This document shows positions 46,377 through 55,376 of a stretch of 64,000 nt of DNA, in pieces. Within the stretch, counting starts at the first letter, position 1. Every line of letters begins with the position of its first letter. The stretch spans positions 1,786,501 to 1,850,500 of the forward strand of contig NZ_CP110128.1 of NCBI RefSeq assembly GCF_028471945.1, in the 5' to 3' direction. A program made the position numbers and the translations under genes. The stretch is from Pseudomonas sp. WJP1. Lineage in GTDB: Bacteria; Pseudomonadota; Gammaproteobacteria; Pseudomonadales; Pseudomonadaceae. The notes under the pieces are model-generated. The model searched no databases and was not told the DNA's origin. It saw nothing but the letters and a program-made list of their open reading frames with translations.

Positions 46377-47081
46377 ATGAAACCGATTCAGCTGCCCCTA
46401 GGTGTGCGTCTGCGTGACGACGCCACCTTCATCAACTACTACCCAGGCGCCAATGCCGCTGCACTCGGCTATGTCGAGCGGCTGTGCGAAGCCGACGCCG
46501 GCTGGACCGAAAGCCTGATTTACCTCTGGGGCAAGCACGGGGTAGGGCGCACGCATCTGTTGCAGGCCGCGTGCCTGCGTTTCGAACAGATGGGAGAACC
46601 GGCGGTTTACCTGCCGCTGGCCGAGTTGATGGATCGCGGCATCGAGATTCTCGACAATCTCGAGCAATATGAGCTGGTCTGCCTGGACGACTTGCAGGCG
46701 GTGGCAGGCAAGGCTGACTGGGAAGAAGCGTTGTTCCACCTGTTCAACCGGTTGCGTGACAGCGGTCGGCGCCTGCTGATTGCCGCATCGACCTCGCCGC
46801 GCGAACTGCCAGTAAAGCTGGCGGACCTCAAGTCGCGCCTGACCCTGGCGCTGATATTCCAGATGCGCCCACTCTCCGACGAAGACAAGTTGCGCGCCCT
46901 GCAGCTGCGTGCCTCACGTCGTGGCCTGCACCTGACCGACGAAGTCGGGCACTTCATCCTCACCCGCGGCACCCGCAGCATGAGCGCGTTGTTCGAACTG
47001 CTCGAGCAACTCGACCAGGCCTCACTTCAAGCACAGCGCAAGCTGACCATTCCGTTCCTGAAAGAAACCCTGGGCTGGTAG
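46377..47081 (+). CDS. hda: DnaA regulatory inactivator Hda
   Basis: This 234-residue DnaA-related AAA+ protein stimulates hydrolysis of DnaA-ATP while bound to the DNA polymerase clamp, which prevents re-initiation. The N-terminal QLPLGVRL fits the clamp-binding motif. The Walker A is GKHGVGRTH (52-60), the Walker B is LVCLDDLQAV, and an arginine-finger region follows. It lacks the DnaA DNA-binding domain, as expected. Confidence 0.95.
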   Translation: MKPIQLPLGVRLRDDATFINYYPGANAAALGYVERLCEADAGWTESLIYLWGKHGVGRTHLLQAACLRFEQMGEPAVYLPLAELMDRGIEILDNLEQYELVCLDDLQAVAGKADWEEALFHLFNRLRDSGRRLLIAASTSPRELPVKLADLKSRLTLALIFQMRPLSDEDKLRALQLRASRRGLHLTDEVGHFILTRGTRSMSALFELLEQLDQASLQAQRKLTIPFLKETLGW

Positions 47082-47082
47082 C

Positions 47083-47118
47083 CAGGCCCTGTAAATTCAG
47101 GGCCTGAAGCGATTTTTG
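47083..47118 (+). terminator. Probable terminator after hda
   Basis: CAGGCCCTG (47083-47091) pairs with CAGGGCCTG (47098-47106). A short T-run follows seven bases later, so it is weak. Confidence 0.6.
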
Positions 47119-47308
47119 ACATATTCAAGGCGTCAGAAAATCCGCTTTCCTGCCGGGTGCAGGCTGCGCGAGTGTCTAGAACAGGCTTTAGCGCTTAGAT
47201 GTCAGCGAGAAACCAAGAAGTCACAAAAAGTTCGATTGAATTTGCAAATGAGAATGATAGAAGGCATAGTCGCGGCTCTTGATAACTTATTCAGCCACGG
47301 TCGTGCCC

Positions 47309-47956
47309 ATGCTAAATCGCTTTGCACCCCTCGTGCCCCTCGCACTCGTTACCCTGTTGTTCGGTTGCGCTGCCCACACCCCGGTGTCTGAGCAAGCGCA
47401 ACAACAGCAGGCTCAACATTCCGTTACTGCCCAGTCTTCCGCTCTCTATAAGCAAGCGCTTGAGCTCGAAGAAGCGGCCACCGAAAAAGAACTGGCCAGC
47501 TTCGCCGACGGCAAGTCGTACCAGCTTCCGGTTCTGGCCGACAGCATCCTCGAACGCGGCATGTCCCTGATCGGTACCCGTTACCGTTTCGGCGGTACCT
47601 CCGAAGCCGGTTTCGATTGCAGCGGTTTCATCGGTTACCTGTTCCGTGAAGAAGCCGGCATGAACCTGCCGCGCTCCACCCGCGAAATGATCAACGTGGA
47701 CGCACCGCTGGTTTCGCGCAGCAAGCTCGAGCCAGGCGACCTGCTGTTCTTCGCCACCAACGGTCGTCGCGGTCGCGTCAGTCACGCCGGGATCTACCTG
47801 GGTGACAACCAGTTTATCCATTCCAGCAGCCGCAAAAGCGGTGGTGTGCGCATCGATAACCTCGGTGACAGCTACTGGAGCAAGACCTTCATCGAAGCCA
47901 AGCGTGCACTCGCCATGGCTCCCGCAGCGACGCCAATCGTCACGGCTCGCAAGTAA
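47309..47956 (+). CDS. NlpC/P60 lipoprotein, peptidoglycan endopeptidase 1
   Basis: This 215-residue lipoprotein (lipobox LLFGC, Cys20) has a C-terminal NlpC/P60 cysteine peptidase domain with Cys104 in GFDCSGFIGYLF, His159 in RVSHAGIYLG and the third polar residue His171. Such enzymes cut peptide stems in peptidoglycan. A helical, charged linker (about 40-70) links the anchor to the domain. The ATG at 47309 is the one that yields a proper signal peptide. A related gene follows. Confidence 0.92.
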   Translation: MLNRFAPLVPLALVTLLFGCAAHTPVSEQAQQQQAQHSVTAQSSALYKQALELEEAATEKELASFADGKSYQLPVLADSILERGMSLIGTRYRFGGTSEAGFDCSGFIGYLFREEAGMNLPRSTREMINVDAPLVSRSKLEPGDLLFFATNGRRGRVSHAGIYLGDNQFIHSSSRKSGGVRIDNLGDSYWSKTFIEAKRALAMAPAATPIVTARK

Positions 47957-48038
47957 GCGCACATTTCGTAAGGCGAACTTAAAGTCTTACTTGAAGTTTG
48001 CCTGATAAGCGCTAAAATTCTGATCAATGAATGATGGC

Positions 48039-48070
48039 AAACCGCCTGCGTAATCCGCAGGCGGTTTTCT
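48039..48070 (+). terminator. Terminator between the two NlpC/P60 genes
   Basis: AAACCGCCTGCG pairs with CGCAGGCGGTTT, followed by T-rich sequence. Confidence 0.85.
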
Positions 48071-48121
48071 TTTCTGCGCTCCCGCAGAAATTAGCCGCAG
48101 CCTGATCAGGATGCTCTGCTT

Positions 48122-48658
48122 ATGACGATGTCGGCCCGCCTCGCAATCATGCTGTTCGCAGCGCTGCTCAGTGCTTGTGCCAGCCGTACACCGCCACCTG
48201 CGCCGGTGGTTCGCACGCCCATCGTATTCAATACCTCCCAGGACTTTTCGCCTGAAGCGCAAGACGTGCTGTTTCGCGCGTTGGGGCTGGTCGGCACGCC
48301 TTATCGCTGGGGCGGTAACACGCCGGATTCGGGATTTGATTGCAGTGGCCTGATTGGCTACGTCTACCGTGATATGGCCGGTATTTCCCTGCCCCGCACC
48401 ACCCGCGAAATGATCACCATGCAAGCGGCCGATGTCGGCAAGGAAGGCCTGCAAACCGGTGACCTGATCTTCTTCGCCACCAATGGCGGTTCCCAGGTCA
48501 GTCATGCCGGCATCTATGTCGGTGAAGGCCGCTTCGTGCATGCGCCGGCTACCGGTGGCACGGTCAAGCTCGACAGCTTGTCCAAGGCTTATTGGCAGAG
48601 AGCCTACCTAAGTGCCAAGCGCGTCCTGCAACCCGAGCATCTGGCGCGCAATCCGTAA
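48122..48658 (+). CDS. NlpC/P60 lipoprotein, peptidoglycan endopeptidase 2
   Basis: This 178-residue lipoprotein (LLSAC, Cys19) is of the same type as the previous gene: Cys74 in GFDCSGLIGYVY, His128 in VSHAGIYVG and His140. The two share the order GFDCSGxIGY, LPRxTREMI and GDLxFFATNG, so they are paralogues from an old duplication. The first ATG is kept because AGGA lies 10 bases upstream. The second, two codons later, is possible. Confidence 0.92.
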   Translation: MTMSARLAIMLFAALLSACASRTPPPAPVVRTPIVFNTSQDFSPEAQDVLFRALGLVGTPYRWGGNTPDSGFDCSGLIGYVYRDMAGISLPRTTREMITMQAADVGKEGLQTGDLIFFATNGGSQVSHAGIYVGEGRFVHAPATGGTVKLDSLSKAYWQRAYLSAKRVLQPEHLARNP

Positions 48659-48676
48659 CAGCCGGAGGGTGTTGTC

Positions 48677-49330
48677 ATGACCGCCCGCACGCTCAATCTC
48701 GACGATTCGCTCTATCAGTACCTGCTCGACGTCTCCCTGCGCGAAACGCCGGTGCTCAAGCGTTTGCGCGACGAAACCCAGGCGCTGCCCATGGCGCGCT
48801 GGCAGGTGGCGCCGGAGCAGGGGCAGTTTCTCGCCTTGCTGGTAAAACTCACCGGTGCCCGACGTTTGCTGGAAGTCGGCACTTTCACCGGTTACAGCGC
48901 TCTGTGCATGGCCGCGGCATTGCCGGATGACGGCTCGCTGATCTGCTGTGACATTCCCGGGGATTACAACGCCATCGCGCGCCGCTATTGGCAGGAGGCG
49001 GGCCTGTGCGGGCGAATCGACCTGCGTTTGGCACCGGCGCTGGAAACTCTCGGCAATCTGGATGAGCCAGGCCAGTTCGACCTGGTGTTCATCGATGCCG
49101 ACAAGGCCAATTACCCAGCCTACCTGGAGCAAGCGCTACGCCTGTTGCGTACCGGAGGCCTGGCGGTGTTCGACAACACGCTGTGGAGTGGTCGGGTGCT
49201 TGAGGACAATCCCGAGAGCGCCGATACCCGGGCCATCCAGGCGCTTAATCGTGCCTTGAAGGATGATGCGCGGGTGGATCTGTCGCTGTTGCCGCTGGGG
49301 GATGGGCTGACCCTTTGCCGTAAACGCTGA
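48677..49330 (+). CDS. SAM-dependent O-methyltransferase (class I, methyltransferase family 3)
   Basis: This 217-residue protein is related to caffeoyl-CoA/catechol O-methyltransferases. The SAM motif is LLEVGTFTGYSALCMA (about 64-79), the acidic strand is LVFIDADKANYPAY and the metal-binding segment is AVFDNTLWSGRV. The substrate is unknown. It lies 18 bases after the second NlpC gene. Confidence 0.88.
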   Translation: MTARTLNLDDSLYQYLLDVSLRETPVLKRLRDETQALPMARWQVAPEQGQFLALLVKLTGARRLLEVGTFTGYSALCMAAALPDDGSLICCDIPGDYNAIARRYWQEAGLCGRIDLRLAPALETLGNLDEPGQFDLVFIDADKANYPAYLEQALRLLRTGGLAVFDNTLWSGRVLEDNPESADTRAIQALNRALKDDARVDLSLLPLGDGLTLCRKR

Positions 49331-49356
49331 TCTCCCGCGGCTGTACCCGATCTACT

Positions 49357-49381
49357 GTGGGAGCTGGCGTGCCGGCGAAGG
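49357..49381. repeat. Solitary REP
   Basis: A single arm with core GAGCTGGCGTGCCGGC lies just left of long-repeat copy C. Its partner arm is not on the near side. The matching flank of copy B also runs into a REP. Confidence 0.75.
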
Positions 49382-49412
49382 CGTCCTGACATTCGATGAT
49401 TGTCTTTCAGGT

Positions 49413-49723
49413 GTACATATCCATTCCTGCGGTAACGGCCACTTAGGGTTTCGCCCTTACGGCGAGTCACTTGGAAAAGCCCCAAGTAACCAAGGGCTCT
49501 TGCCCCTGGCGTTCGGTGCCTCGCTAATGCTCGGCATACCCTCGCTCCGGTCCTGCTCCGTGGGTCGCCGCGATGGGCCATCCCTGGCCCAGCGCGGCTA
49601 AACCGGCATCCATGCCGGTTTACCCACTGCGCAGAACCTCCACTCGGCCTCTCGAGGGGGCAAGAAAATCAAAAGCCAGATCAAGATCAAACGCGAAAGC
49701 GAGGCGGCCTTATCGACCTGACC
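49413..49723 (+). repeat. Long intergenic repeat, copy C (left half of composite module 2)
   Basis: It begins GTACATATCCATTCCTGCGG and ends near AGCGAGGCGGCC. It is nearly identical to copy B over its whole length, including the palindrome AAACCGGCAT/ATGCCGGTTT. No credible gene lies inside. Confidence 0.85.
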
Positions 49724-49748
49724 TTTATGGATGTACACAACCCCCCCT

Positions 49749-49836
49749 GTAGGAGCCAGGCTTGCCGGCGAAGAACGATAACGCAGTACAACAGACACGC
49801 CGCAGCGCCTTGTTCGCCGGCAAGCCTGGCTCCTAC
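49749..49836. repeat. REPIN at the centre of composite module 2
   Basis: Arms at 49749-49772 and 49813-49836 carry GAGCCAGGCTTGCCGGC and its complement. It lies between inverted long-repeat copies C and D. Confidence 0.9.
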
Positions 49837-49863
49837 AGGGGGATTGGGGGTATCTGCAAAAGT

Positions 49864-50162
49864 CAGGTCGGCTTTAAGGCCGCCTCGCTTTTGTTTTTGA
49901 TCTGGGTGCCCCGTTAACCACGATGGCCGAACGCAGGCATTGCGCAGTGGGTAAACCGGCAGGACGCCGGTTTAGCCGCGCTGGGCCATGGATGGCCCAT
50001 CGCGGCGACCCACGGAGCAATGCCGGAGTGAGGACATGCCGAGCCTAAGCGAGGCACCGAGTGGTGGGGCAAAGCCTTTTGCTTCCTTTTTGGCGTTTGA
50101 AAAAGGGAGTCGCCGTAAGGGCGAAACCATAAGCCGCCGTTACCGCAGCAATGGATATGTAC
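49864..50162 (-). repeat. Long intergenic repeat, copy D (right half of module 2)
   Basis: It is inverted relative to copy C and ends GGATATGTAC. The ends match the other copies; the middle and the junction at about 50070-50110 have diverged. The following 140 bases to the dehydrogenase gene are A-rich and contain a GACCGGTC palindrome. Confidence 0.8.
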
Positions 50163-50303
50163 TCAGACAACAATCTCCCACAGGCGTTGACGTTGACGAA
50201 CAGGCTCAAGGCGTGGGGGGGCAAGAAAATCAAGATCTAAAGCAAAGCAAAAGCAAAAAGAAAAAACAAAAGCCGACCGGTCGGCCTGTTTTTCAAGTGC
50301 GGG

Positions 50304-51617
50304 TTATTGCGCGGCCGACACCCGCCACACCTTGTTCCCCACATCATCGGCCACCAGCAAATCCCCTTGCTGATCAATCACCACGCCCACCGGCCGGCCC
50401 ATGGCTTTTTCCTCGTCGTTGAGGAACCCGGTGAGCACATCCACCGGTTGCCCATTCGGCTTGCCGCCGCTGAAAGGCACGAAAATCACTTTGTAGCCGC
50501 TGTGCGGCTTGCGGTTCCATGAGCCATGCTGGCCGATGAACGCGCCTTCCTTGAACTGCGCGGGCAGCCTGTTGCCTTCGGCAAACGCCAGGCCCAGTGA
50601 AGCGGTGTGGGCCCCCACCGCGTAGTCCGGGGCAATCGCCCTGGCCACCAGGTCGGGGTTTTGCAGTTCGACGCGCACGTCGACGTGCTGGCCGTAGTAA
50701 CTGAACGGCCAGCCATAGAAAGCGCCATCTTTCACCGAGGTGATGTAGTCCGGTACCAGGTCGCTGCCGATTTCGTCCCGCTCGTTGACGGCCGTCCACA
50801 GCGCACCGCTTCGTGGCTCCCAGGCCATGCCGTTGGGATTGCGCAGGCCTGAAGCAAAGATCCGGTGGTTGCCGGTGGCGCGATCCACTTCCCAGATCGC
50901 CGCGCGCCCTTGCTCCTGGTCCATGCCGTTTTCACCGACGTTGCTGTTGGAACCCACCGTGACGTACAGCTTGCTGCCGTCCTTGCTGGCGATGACGTTC
51001 TTGGTCCAGTGGTGATTCAGGGTGCCCCCGGGCAGGTCGACGACCTTGATCGGTTTCGACTTGATCGCCGTGTCGCCGTTTTCATAGTGGAAGCGCAGCA
51101 GGCGGTCGGTGTCGGCCACGTACAGGTCATTGCCGACCAGGGTCATGCCAAAGGGCGAGTTGAGGTTTTCGAGGAATACCGTGCGGGTTTCGGCAATCCC
51201 ATCGTGGTCGGTATCGCGCAGCAGCGTGATGCGGTTCGGGCTCGGCACGGCGGCACCGGCGCGGCCCATGACTTTCTTGGTGATCCAGCCCTTGATGCCT
51301 TTGTTGTCATCGGGTTTGGGCGGGGCGTTGGTTTCGGCGACGAGCACGTCGCCATTGGGCAGCACGTACAGCCAGCGCGGATGATCAAGGTCCTCGGCAA
51401 ATGCGCCGACCTGAGTGCCGCTGGCCGCGACGGGTTTTGCGCCGTCCGCCCAGCCGATGGCCGGGGCGATGTTCATCGTCGGGAACAGTGTCTTGTTCGG
51501 TTCCGGGAGCTTCGGGGACGGCCCGGTGCCGTCGATGACTTGCAAGCGGGCGGTTTCGCCACAGGCGGCGAGCCCTCCCGCTAATGCGATAACGAAAACC
51601 AGCTGGGACGTGCGCAT
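50304..51617 (-). CDS. PQQ-dependent sugar (sorbosone) dehydrogenase-like lipoprotein
   Basis: This 437-residue lipoprotein (lipobox GLAAC, Cys19) has the six-bladed beta-propeller pattern of soluble glucose/sorbosone dehydrogenases: [57 protein letters not shown] and [23 protein letters not shown]. The family is a periplasmic oxidoreductase using PQQ, but the substrate here is unknown. It is a single gene with the second repeat module just after its stop. Confidence 0.87.
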   Translation of the reverse strand: MRTSQLVFVIALAGGLAACGETARLQVIDGTGPSPKLPEPNKTLFPTMNIAPAIGWADGAKPVAASGTQVGAFAEDLDHPRWLYVLPNGDVLVAETNAPPKPDDNKGIKGWITKKVMGRAGAAVPSPNRITLLRDTDHDGIAETRTVFLENLNSPFGMTLVGNDLYVADTDRLLRFHYENGDTAIKSKPIKVVDLPGGTLNHHWTKNVIASKDGSKLYVTVGSNSNVGENGMDQEQGRAAIWEVDRATGNHRIFASGLRNPNGMAWEPRSGALWTAVNERDEIGSDLVPDYITSVKDGAFYGWPFSYYGQHVDVRVELQNPDLVARAIAPDYAVGAHTASLGLAFAEGNRLPAQFKEGAFIGQHGSWNRKPHSGYKVIFVPFSGGKPNGQPVDVLTGFLNDEEKAMGRPVGVVIDQQGDLLVADDVGNKVWRVSAAQ

Positions 51618-51684
51618 TGCTGACCTTCCCTATGAATGAAGTGGCTTAAATCATAGAGAAGCGTGGCAGCCCGATGGTTCAACC

Positions 51685-52269
51685 TCAGCCGCGAGCTTCC
51701 TTGAGCAGCACGGCAATACCGGGGTGATAGTGGCCGGCTTCATTGCGCAATTTGCGATAGGCATAGGGGAAATACCAGGCCACGGCGCAGCAATGCTCCT
51801 TTTGCAGGTCATCGACCATGTCCTGGAGTTCTTCGGGGGTGGCGCCTTGCTGGCTCTTGTGCGGTGCGACGAACAGGCAACCGATTTTCAGGTCGCTGGC
51901 GTAGCTGATTTTCTTTGCGTCGCCAGTGATGTCCTGCAGGGCCTGGGTCAGGTTCAGGCTGTTGACTCGCGGCCAGCGTTGGGTGGTCTGCAGCCAGGCG
52001 CGTGCTTCGGTCGTGGCGATAAACAGATCGGCGCGGCCATTACGTTCGCCTTCTTCGGTCTGTTTGCGCGTGGGCGATTGTTGCAGCGTGATCATTTCGG
52101 CCATCCATGCCGCGGCGGATAGCAGGCCCAGGTTGGCTTTTTCGTCGAGCCAGTAGGGTGTCTCGCTGTCGCCGCGCACGGCGTTGTAGCGGTCGATACA
52201 GTCGAACCAGCGTTCCAGTACCGGACGCAGGAATTCCAGCTTCGGATTACTGATGATCATGCCTTGCAT
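51685..52269 (-). CDS. Conserved protein of unknown function
   Basis: This 194-residue soluble-looking protein matches no family I recognise. No signal peptide or membrane helix is visible. It contains LDEKANLGLLSAAAWMAEM and ends with a Tyr/His-rich stretch, WYFPYAYRKLRNEAGHYHPG. The start at 52267-52269 has AGGG 8 bases upstream. A GTG three codons earlier and an ATG three codons later are alternatives. It lies alone between the dehydrogenase gene and the riboswitch, on the opposite strand to the cob operon. Confidence 0.7.
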   Translation of the reverse strand: MQGMIISNPKLEFLRPVLERWFDCIDRYNAVRGDSETPYWLDEKANLGLLSAAAWMAEMITLQQSPTRKQTEEGERNGRADLFIATTEARAWLQTTQRWPRVNSLNLTQALQDITGDAKKISYASDLKIGCLFVAPHKSQQGATPEELQDMVDDLQKEHCCAVAWYFPYAYRKLRNEAGHYHPGIAVLLKEARG

Positions 52270-52435
52270 GGGGTTCACCCTTGTTATTGTGTTTTGAGGT
52301 CGTGGCTATTTGATATCACTGCTGCCAGTGTGGCGCAAGATTGACGTCATTTTATTGATCGGTGGCAGTTATTCGTTGTGGCACCGCGTCTTCAATTGAC
52401 GCTCCATCCCCAACCCTCTAACCTTCGCCGCTTGT

Positions 52436-52690
52436 TTCAGGTGCTCTGTGGCTTGGGTCGACAGAGTGAAACAGGGAAGCCGGTGAGTGAGCGCTTCAGT
52501 CGATGAAGCCCTGCGATCCCGGCGCTGCCCCCGCAACGGTAAATGAGTGAAAACTGCGTCTGAAGCCACTGCGTCGAACATCGATGCGGGAAGGCGCGCA
52601 GTCTGGCATCACGCCGCTCATGAGCCCGGAGACCGGCCTGATCCATCCAAGCGGCATCACGGTGGGCGATGCCAGGCTTCTTGCCGTCTA
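52436..52690 (+). ncRNA. Cobalamin riboswitch
   Basis: The conserved cores appear in order: AACAGGGAAGCCGGTGAG (52470-52487), GCTGCCCCCGCAACGGTAA near 52524-52542, and the B12 box AGCCCGGAGACCGGCCTG (52623-52640), with GGTGGGCGATGCC after it. It is about 50 bases upstream of cobO and on the same strand. Adenosylcobalamin binding is expected to switch off the operon. Confidence 0.95.
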
Positions 52691-52738
52691 TTCTTGTGCC
52701 TGCCCGCCGTTAATCCTGCCTCAACGGAGAGCTCCCCC

Positions 52739-53350
52739 ATGTCTGATACCCCTGATCGTGACGAACGTCATCTAGCGCGCATGCTGCGCAAAAAGGCCGT
52801 GATCGACGAACGCATCGCCAATTCCCCGAACGAATGCGGCCTGCTGCTGGTGCTGACCGGCAATGGCAAGGGCAAGAGCAGCTCGGCGTTCGGCATGCTT
52901 GCGCGTGCCATGGGGCATGGCATGCAGTGCGGCGTGGTGCAGTTCATCAAGGGGCGCAACAGCACCGGCGAAGAGTTGTTCTTCCGACGCTTCCCCGAGC
53001 AAGTGCGTTTTCATGTGATGGGCGAAGGCTTCACCTGGGAGACCCAGGACCGCCAGCGCGATATCGCCGCTGCCGAAGCGGCCTGGGCAGTGTCGCAGCA
53101 ATTGCTGCGCGACCCATCGATCGGCCTGGTGGTGCTGGACGAACTGAACATCGCCCTCAAGCACGGCTACCTCGATCTCGATCAGGTGCTCAGCGACTTG
53201 CAGGCCCGCCCGCCCATGCAGCACGTGGTGGTCACCGGTCGCGGCGCCAAGCCGGAGATGGTCGAGCTGGCCGATACGGTCACCGAAATGGGCATGATCA
53301 AGCACGCCTTCCAGGCCGGTATCAAGGCGCAAAAAGGCGTCGAGCTGTGA
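52739..53350 (+). CDS. cobO: Cob(I)yrinic acid a,c-diamide adenosyltransferase
   Basis: This 203-residue enzyme adds the adenosyl group from ATP to the corrin cobalt. The P-loop is GNGKGKSS (41-48), and FIKGRNSTGEELFF, VVLDELNIALKHGYLD and VTGRGAKPEMVELADTVTEM are typical of CobO/BtuR. It is the first gene after the riboswitch. Its stop overlaps the GTG start of cobB by 4 bases. Confidence 0.96.
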   Translation: MSDTPDRDERHLARMLRKKAVIDERIANSPNECGLLLVLTGNGKGKSSSAFGMLARAMGHGMQCGVVQFIKGRNSTGEELFFRRFPEQVRFHVMGEGFTWETQDRQRDIAAAEAAWAVSQQLLRDPSIGLVVLDELNIALKHGYLDLDQVLSDLQARPPMQHVVVTGRGAKPEMVELADTVTEMGMIKHAFQAGIKAQKGVEL

Positions 53351-54729
53351 ACCAGCCTCGACATTGCCCGGCGGTGCTGATTGCCGCGCCGGCGTCCGGT
53401 CAGGGCAAGACCACCGTGACCGCCGCGCTGGCCCGGTTGCATCGTAACCAGGGTCGCAAGGTGCGCGTGTTCAAGTGCGGCCCGGACTTTCTCGATCCGA
53501 TGATCCTCGAACGTGCCAGCGGAGCGCCGGTGTATCAGCTGGACATGTGGATGGTCGGCGAGCAGGACAGTCGTCGCCTGTTGTGGGAGGCCGCCCGCGA
53601 CGCCGACCTGATCCTGATCGAAGGCGTCATGGGGTTGTTCGACGGTACGCCGTCCAGCGCTGACCTGGCGCGGCATTTCGGCGTGCCGGTGCTCGCTGTG
53701 ATCGACGGCACCGCCATGGCCCAGACCTTTGGCGCACTGGCCCTGGGTCTGGCGCGCTACCAGCCGGACTTGCCGTTTGCCGGCGTGCTGGCCAACCGCG
53801 TGGGCACCCTGCGCCACGCGCAACTGCTCGAAGGCAGCCTGACCGAAGGCCTGCGCTGGTACGGCGCCTTGTCCCGGGAGACCGGCATCGAATTGCCGAG
53901 TCGACACCTGGGTCTGGTGCAGGCCAGTGAGTTGAACGATCTTGATGCACGCCTCGATGCGGCGGCCGACGCCCTGGCTAGCAGTTGTGAAGTCGCGCTG
54001 CCGCCGGCCGTGGAGTTCGCCGCGCCAGATGTAGTGATGGTCGAGCCCTTGATGGCTGGCGTGCGCATTGCCGTGGCCCGCGACGAAGCGTTTGCCTTTA
54101 CCTATGGCGCCAGCCTCGATTTGCTGCGGGCGATGGGCGCCGAACTGCGGTTTTTCTCGCCGATCCGTGATGTGGACTTGCCGGAGGCAGACAGCCTGTA
54201 CCTGCCGGGCGGCTATCCGGAATTGCACCATGTGGCGCTGTCGCAAAATACCTCGATGTTGGCCGCGATCCGCGCTCACCACGCCGCCGGCAAACCCTTA
54301 TTGGCCGAATGCGGCGGCATGCTTTATTTGCTCGATTCGTTGACCGATGTCGAGGGGGCGCGTGCAGAGCTGGTGGGTTTGTTGAAGGGTGATGCGGTGA
54401 TGCAGAAGCGTCTTGCTGCGTTGGCCTTGCAAGCGGTTGAACTGCCGGAAGGGTCTCTGCGTGGGCATACCTATCATCATTCGTTGACCATTACCGAGCT
54501 TGAGCCGATTGCGCGTGGTCTGAGCCCTAACGGCGGGCGCGGGGCAGAGGCGGTGTATCGCGAGGGGCGGATGACGGCCTCTTATGTGCATTTTTATTTC
54601 CCGTCCAATCCATCGGCGATAGCTGCTCTATTTGTGCCTGACTGTGCGGACGCCATCGCGAGCGGGCTCACTCCTACAGTTGATCACCTAACCCCTGTGG
54701 GAGCGGGCTTGCTCGCGAAGAGGCCATGA
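53347..54729 (+). CDS. cobB: Cobyrinic acid a,c-diamide synthase, with a REPIN-encoded C-terminus
   Basis: This enzyme amidates two carboxylates of cobyrinic acid using glutamine and ATP. The N-terminal synthetase domain has APASGQGKTT (14-23); the C-terminal glutaminase domain has Cys322 in LLAECGGMLYLLD and His415 in YVHFYFPS. The start is the GTG at 53347, overlapping cobO. The protein is 460 residues, about 25 longer than I expect. The final stretch (residue 437 to near the end) is translated from a REPIN at 54655-54719, and the stop overlaps the bluB ATG. The normal core is complete, so activity is probably kept. Confidence 0.94.
   Translation: MNQPRHCPAVLIAAPASGQGKTTVTAALARLHRNQGRKVRVFKCGPDFLDPMILERASGAPVYQLDMWMVGEQDSRRLLWEAARDADLILIEGVMGLFDGTPSSADLARHFGVPVLAVIDGTAMAQTFGALALGLARYQPDLPFAGVLANRVGTLRHAQLLEGSLTEGLRWYGALSRETGIELPSRHLGLVQASELNDLDARLDAAADALASSCEVALPPAVEFAAPDVVMVEPLMAGVRIAVARDEAFAFTYGASLDLLRAMGAELRFFSPIRDVDLPEADSLYLPGGYPELHHVALSQNTSMLAAIRAHHAAGKPLLAECGGMLYLLDSLTDVEGARAELVGLLKGDAVMQKRLAALALQAVELPEGSLRGHTYHHSLTITELEPIARGLSPNGGRGAEAVYREGRMTASYVHFYFPSNPSAIAALFVPDCADAIASGLTPTVDHLTPVGAGLLAKRP
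54655..54719. repeat. REPIN inside the 3' end of cobB
   Basis: Inverted arms at 54655-54677 (core GCGAGCGGGCTCACTC) and 54697-54719 (core GAGCGGGCTTGCTCGC) lie wholly within the reading frame. They end 6 bases before the bluB start. Confidence 0.9.
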
Positions 54730-55376
54730 CTGACAACGCCTTCTCCGACGCCGAACGCGCAGCGGTCTACCGCGCCATTGGCGAACGCCGCGACATGCGT
54801 CACTTCGCCGGCGGCACGGTCGAACCCGAATTGCTGCGGCGCCTGCTCGAGGCCGCGCATCAGGCGCCGAGTGTCGGCCTGATGCAGCCCTGGCGCTTCA
54901 TCCGCATCAGCGACCGCGACTTGCGCGGCCAGATCCAAGGGCTGGTGGAGCAGGAACGTATCCGCACCGCTGAAGCCCTCGGTGAGCGCACCGACGAATT
55001 CATGCAGCTCAAGGTCGAAGGCATCAACGATTGCGCCGAGGTGCTGGTCGCCGCGCTGATGGACGATCGCGAACGGCATATCTTCGGCCGTCGTACCCTG
55101 CCGGAAATGGACCTGGCCTCGCTGTCCTGCGCGATCCAGAACCTGTGGCTGGCGTCCCGCGCCGAAGGGCTGGGCATGGGCTGGGTCTCGCTGTTCGAAC
55201 CGCAGGCCCTGGCGGACCTGCTGGGCCTGCCGCCTGGCGCCAAGCCCTTGGCCATTCTCTGCCTGGGGCCGGTCAAGGCCTTCTATCCGGCGCCGATGCT
55301 GGTACTCGAAGGCTGGGCGCAGGCGCGTCCGCTGAGTGAGCTGTTGTATGAAAATTATTGGGGAGTGAGTCAATGA
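54726..55376 (+). CDS. bluB: 5,6-dimethylbenzimidazole synthase
   Basis: This 216-residue flavin-destructase of the nitroreductase fold converts reduced FMN to the lower ligand of B12. It is recognised by the BluB-like start [37 protein letters not shown], and the C-terminal [24 protein letters not shown]. Its presence shows this bacterium can make its own lower ligand. The ATG overlaps the cobB stop by 4 bases. The REPIN ends 6 bases upstream, so its ribosome site lies within repeat sequence. Confidence 0.95.
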   Translation: MTDNAFSDAERAAVYRAIGERRDMRHFAGGTVEPELLRRLLEAAHQAPSVGLMQPWRFIRISDRDLRGQIQGLVEQERIRTAEALGERTDEFMQLKVEGINDCAEVLVAALMDDRERHIFGRRTLPEMDLASLSCAIQNLWLASRAEGLGMGWVSLFEPQALADLLGLPPGAKPLAILCLGPVKAFYPAPMLVLEGWAQARPLSELLYENYWGVSQ

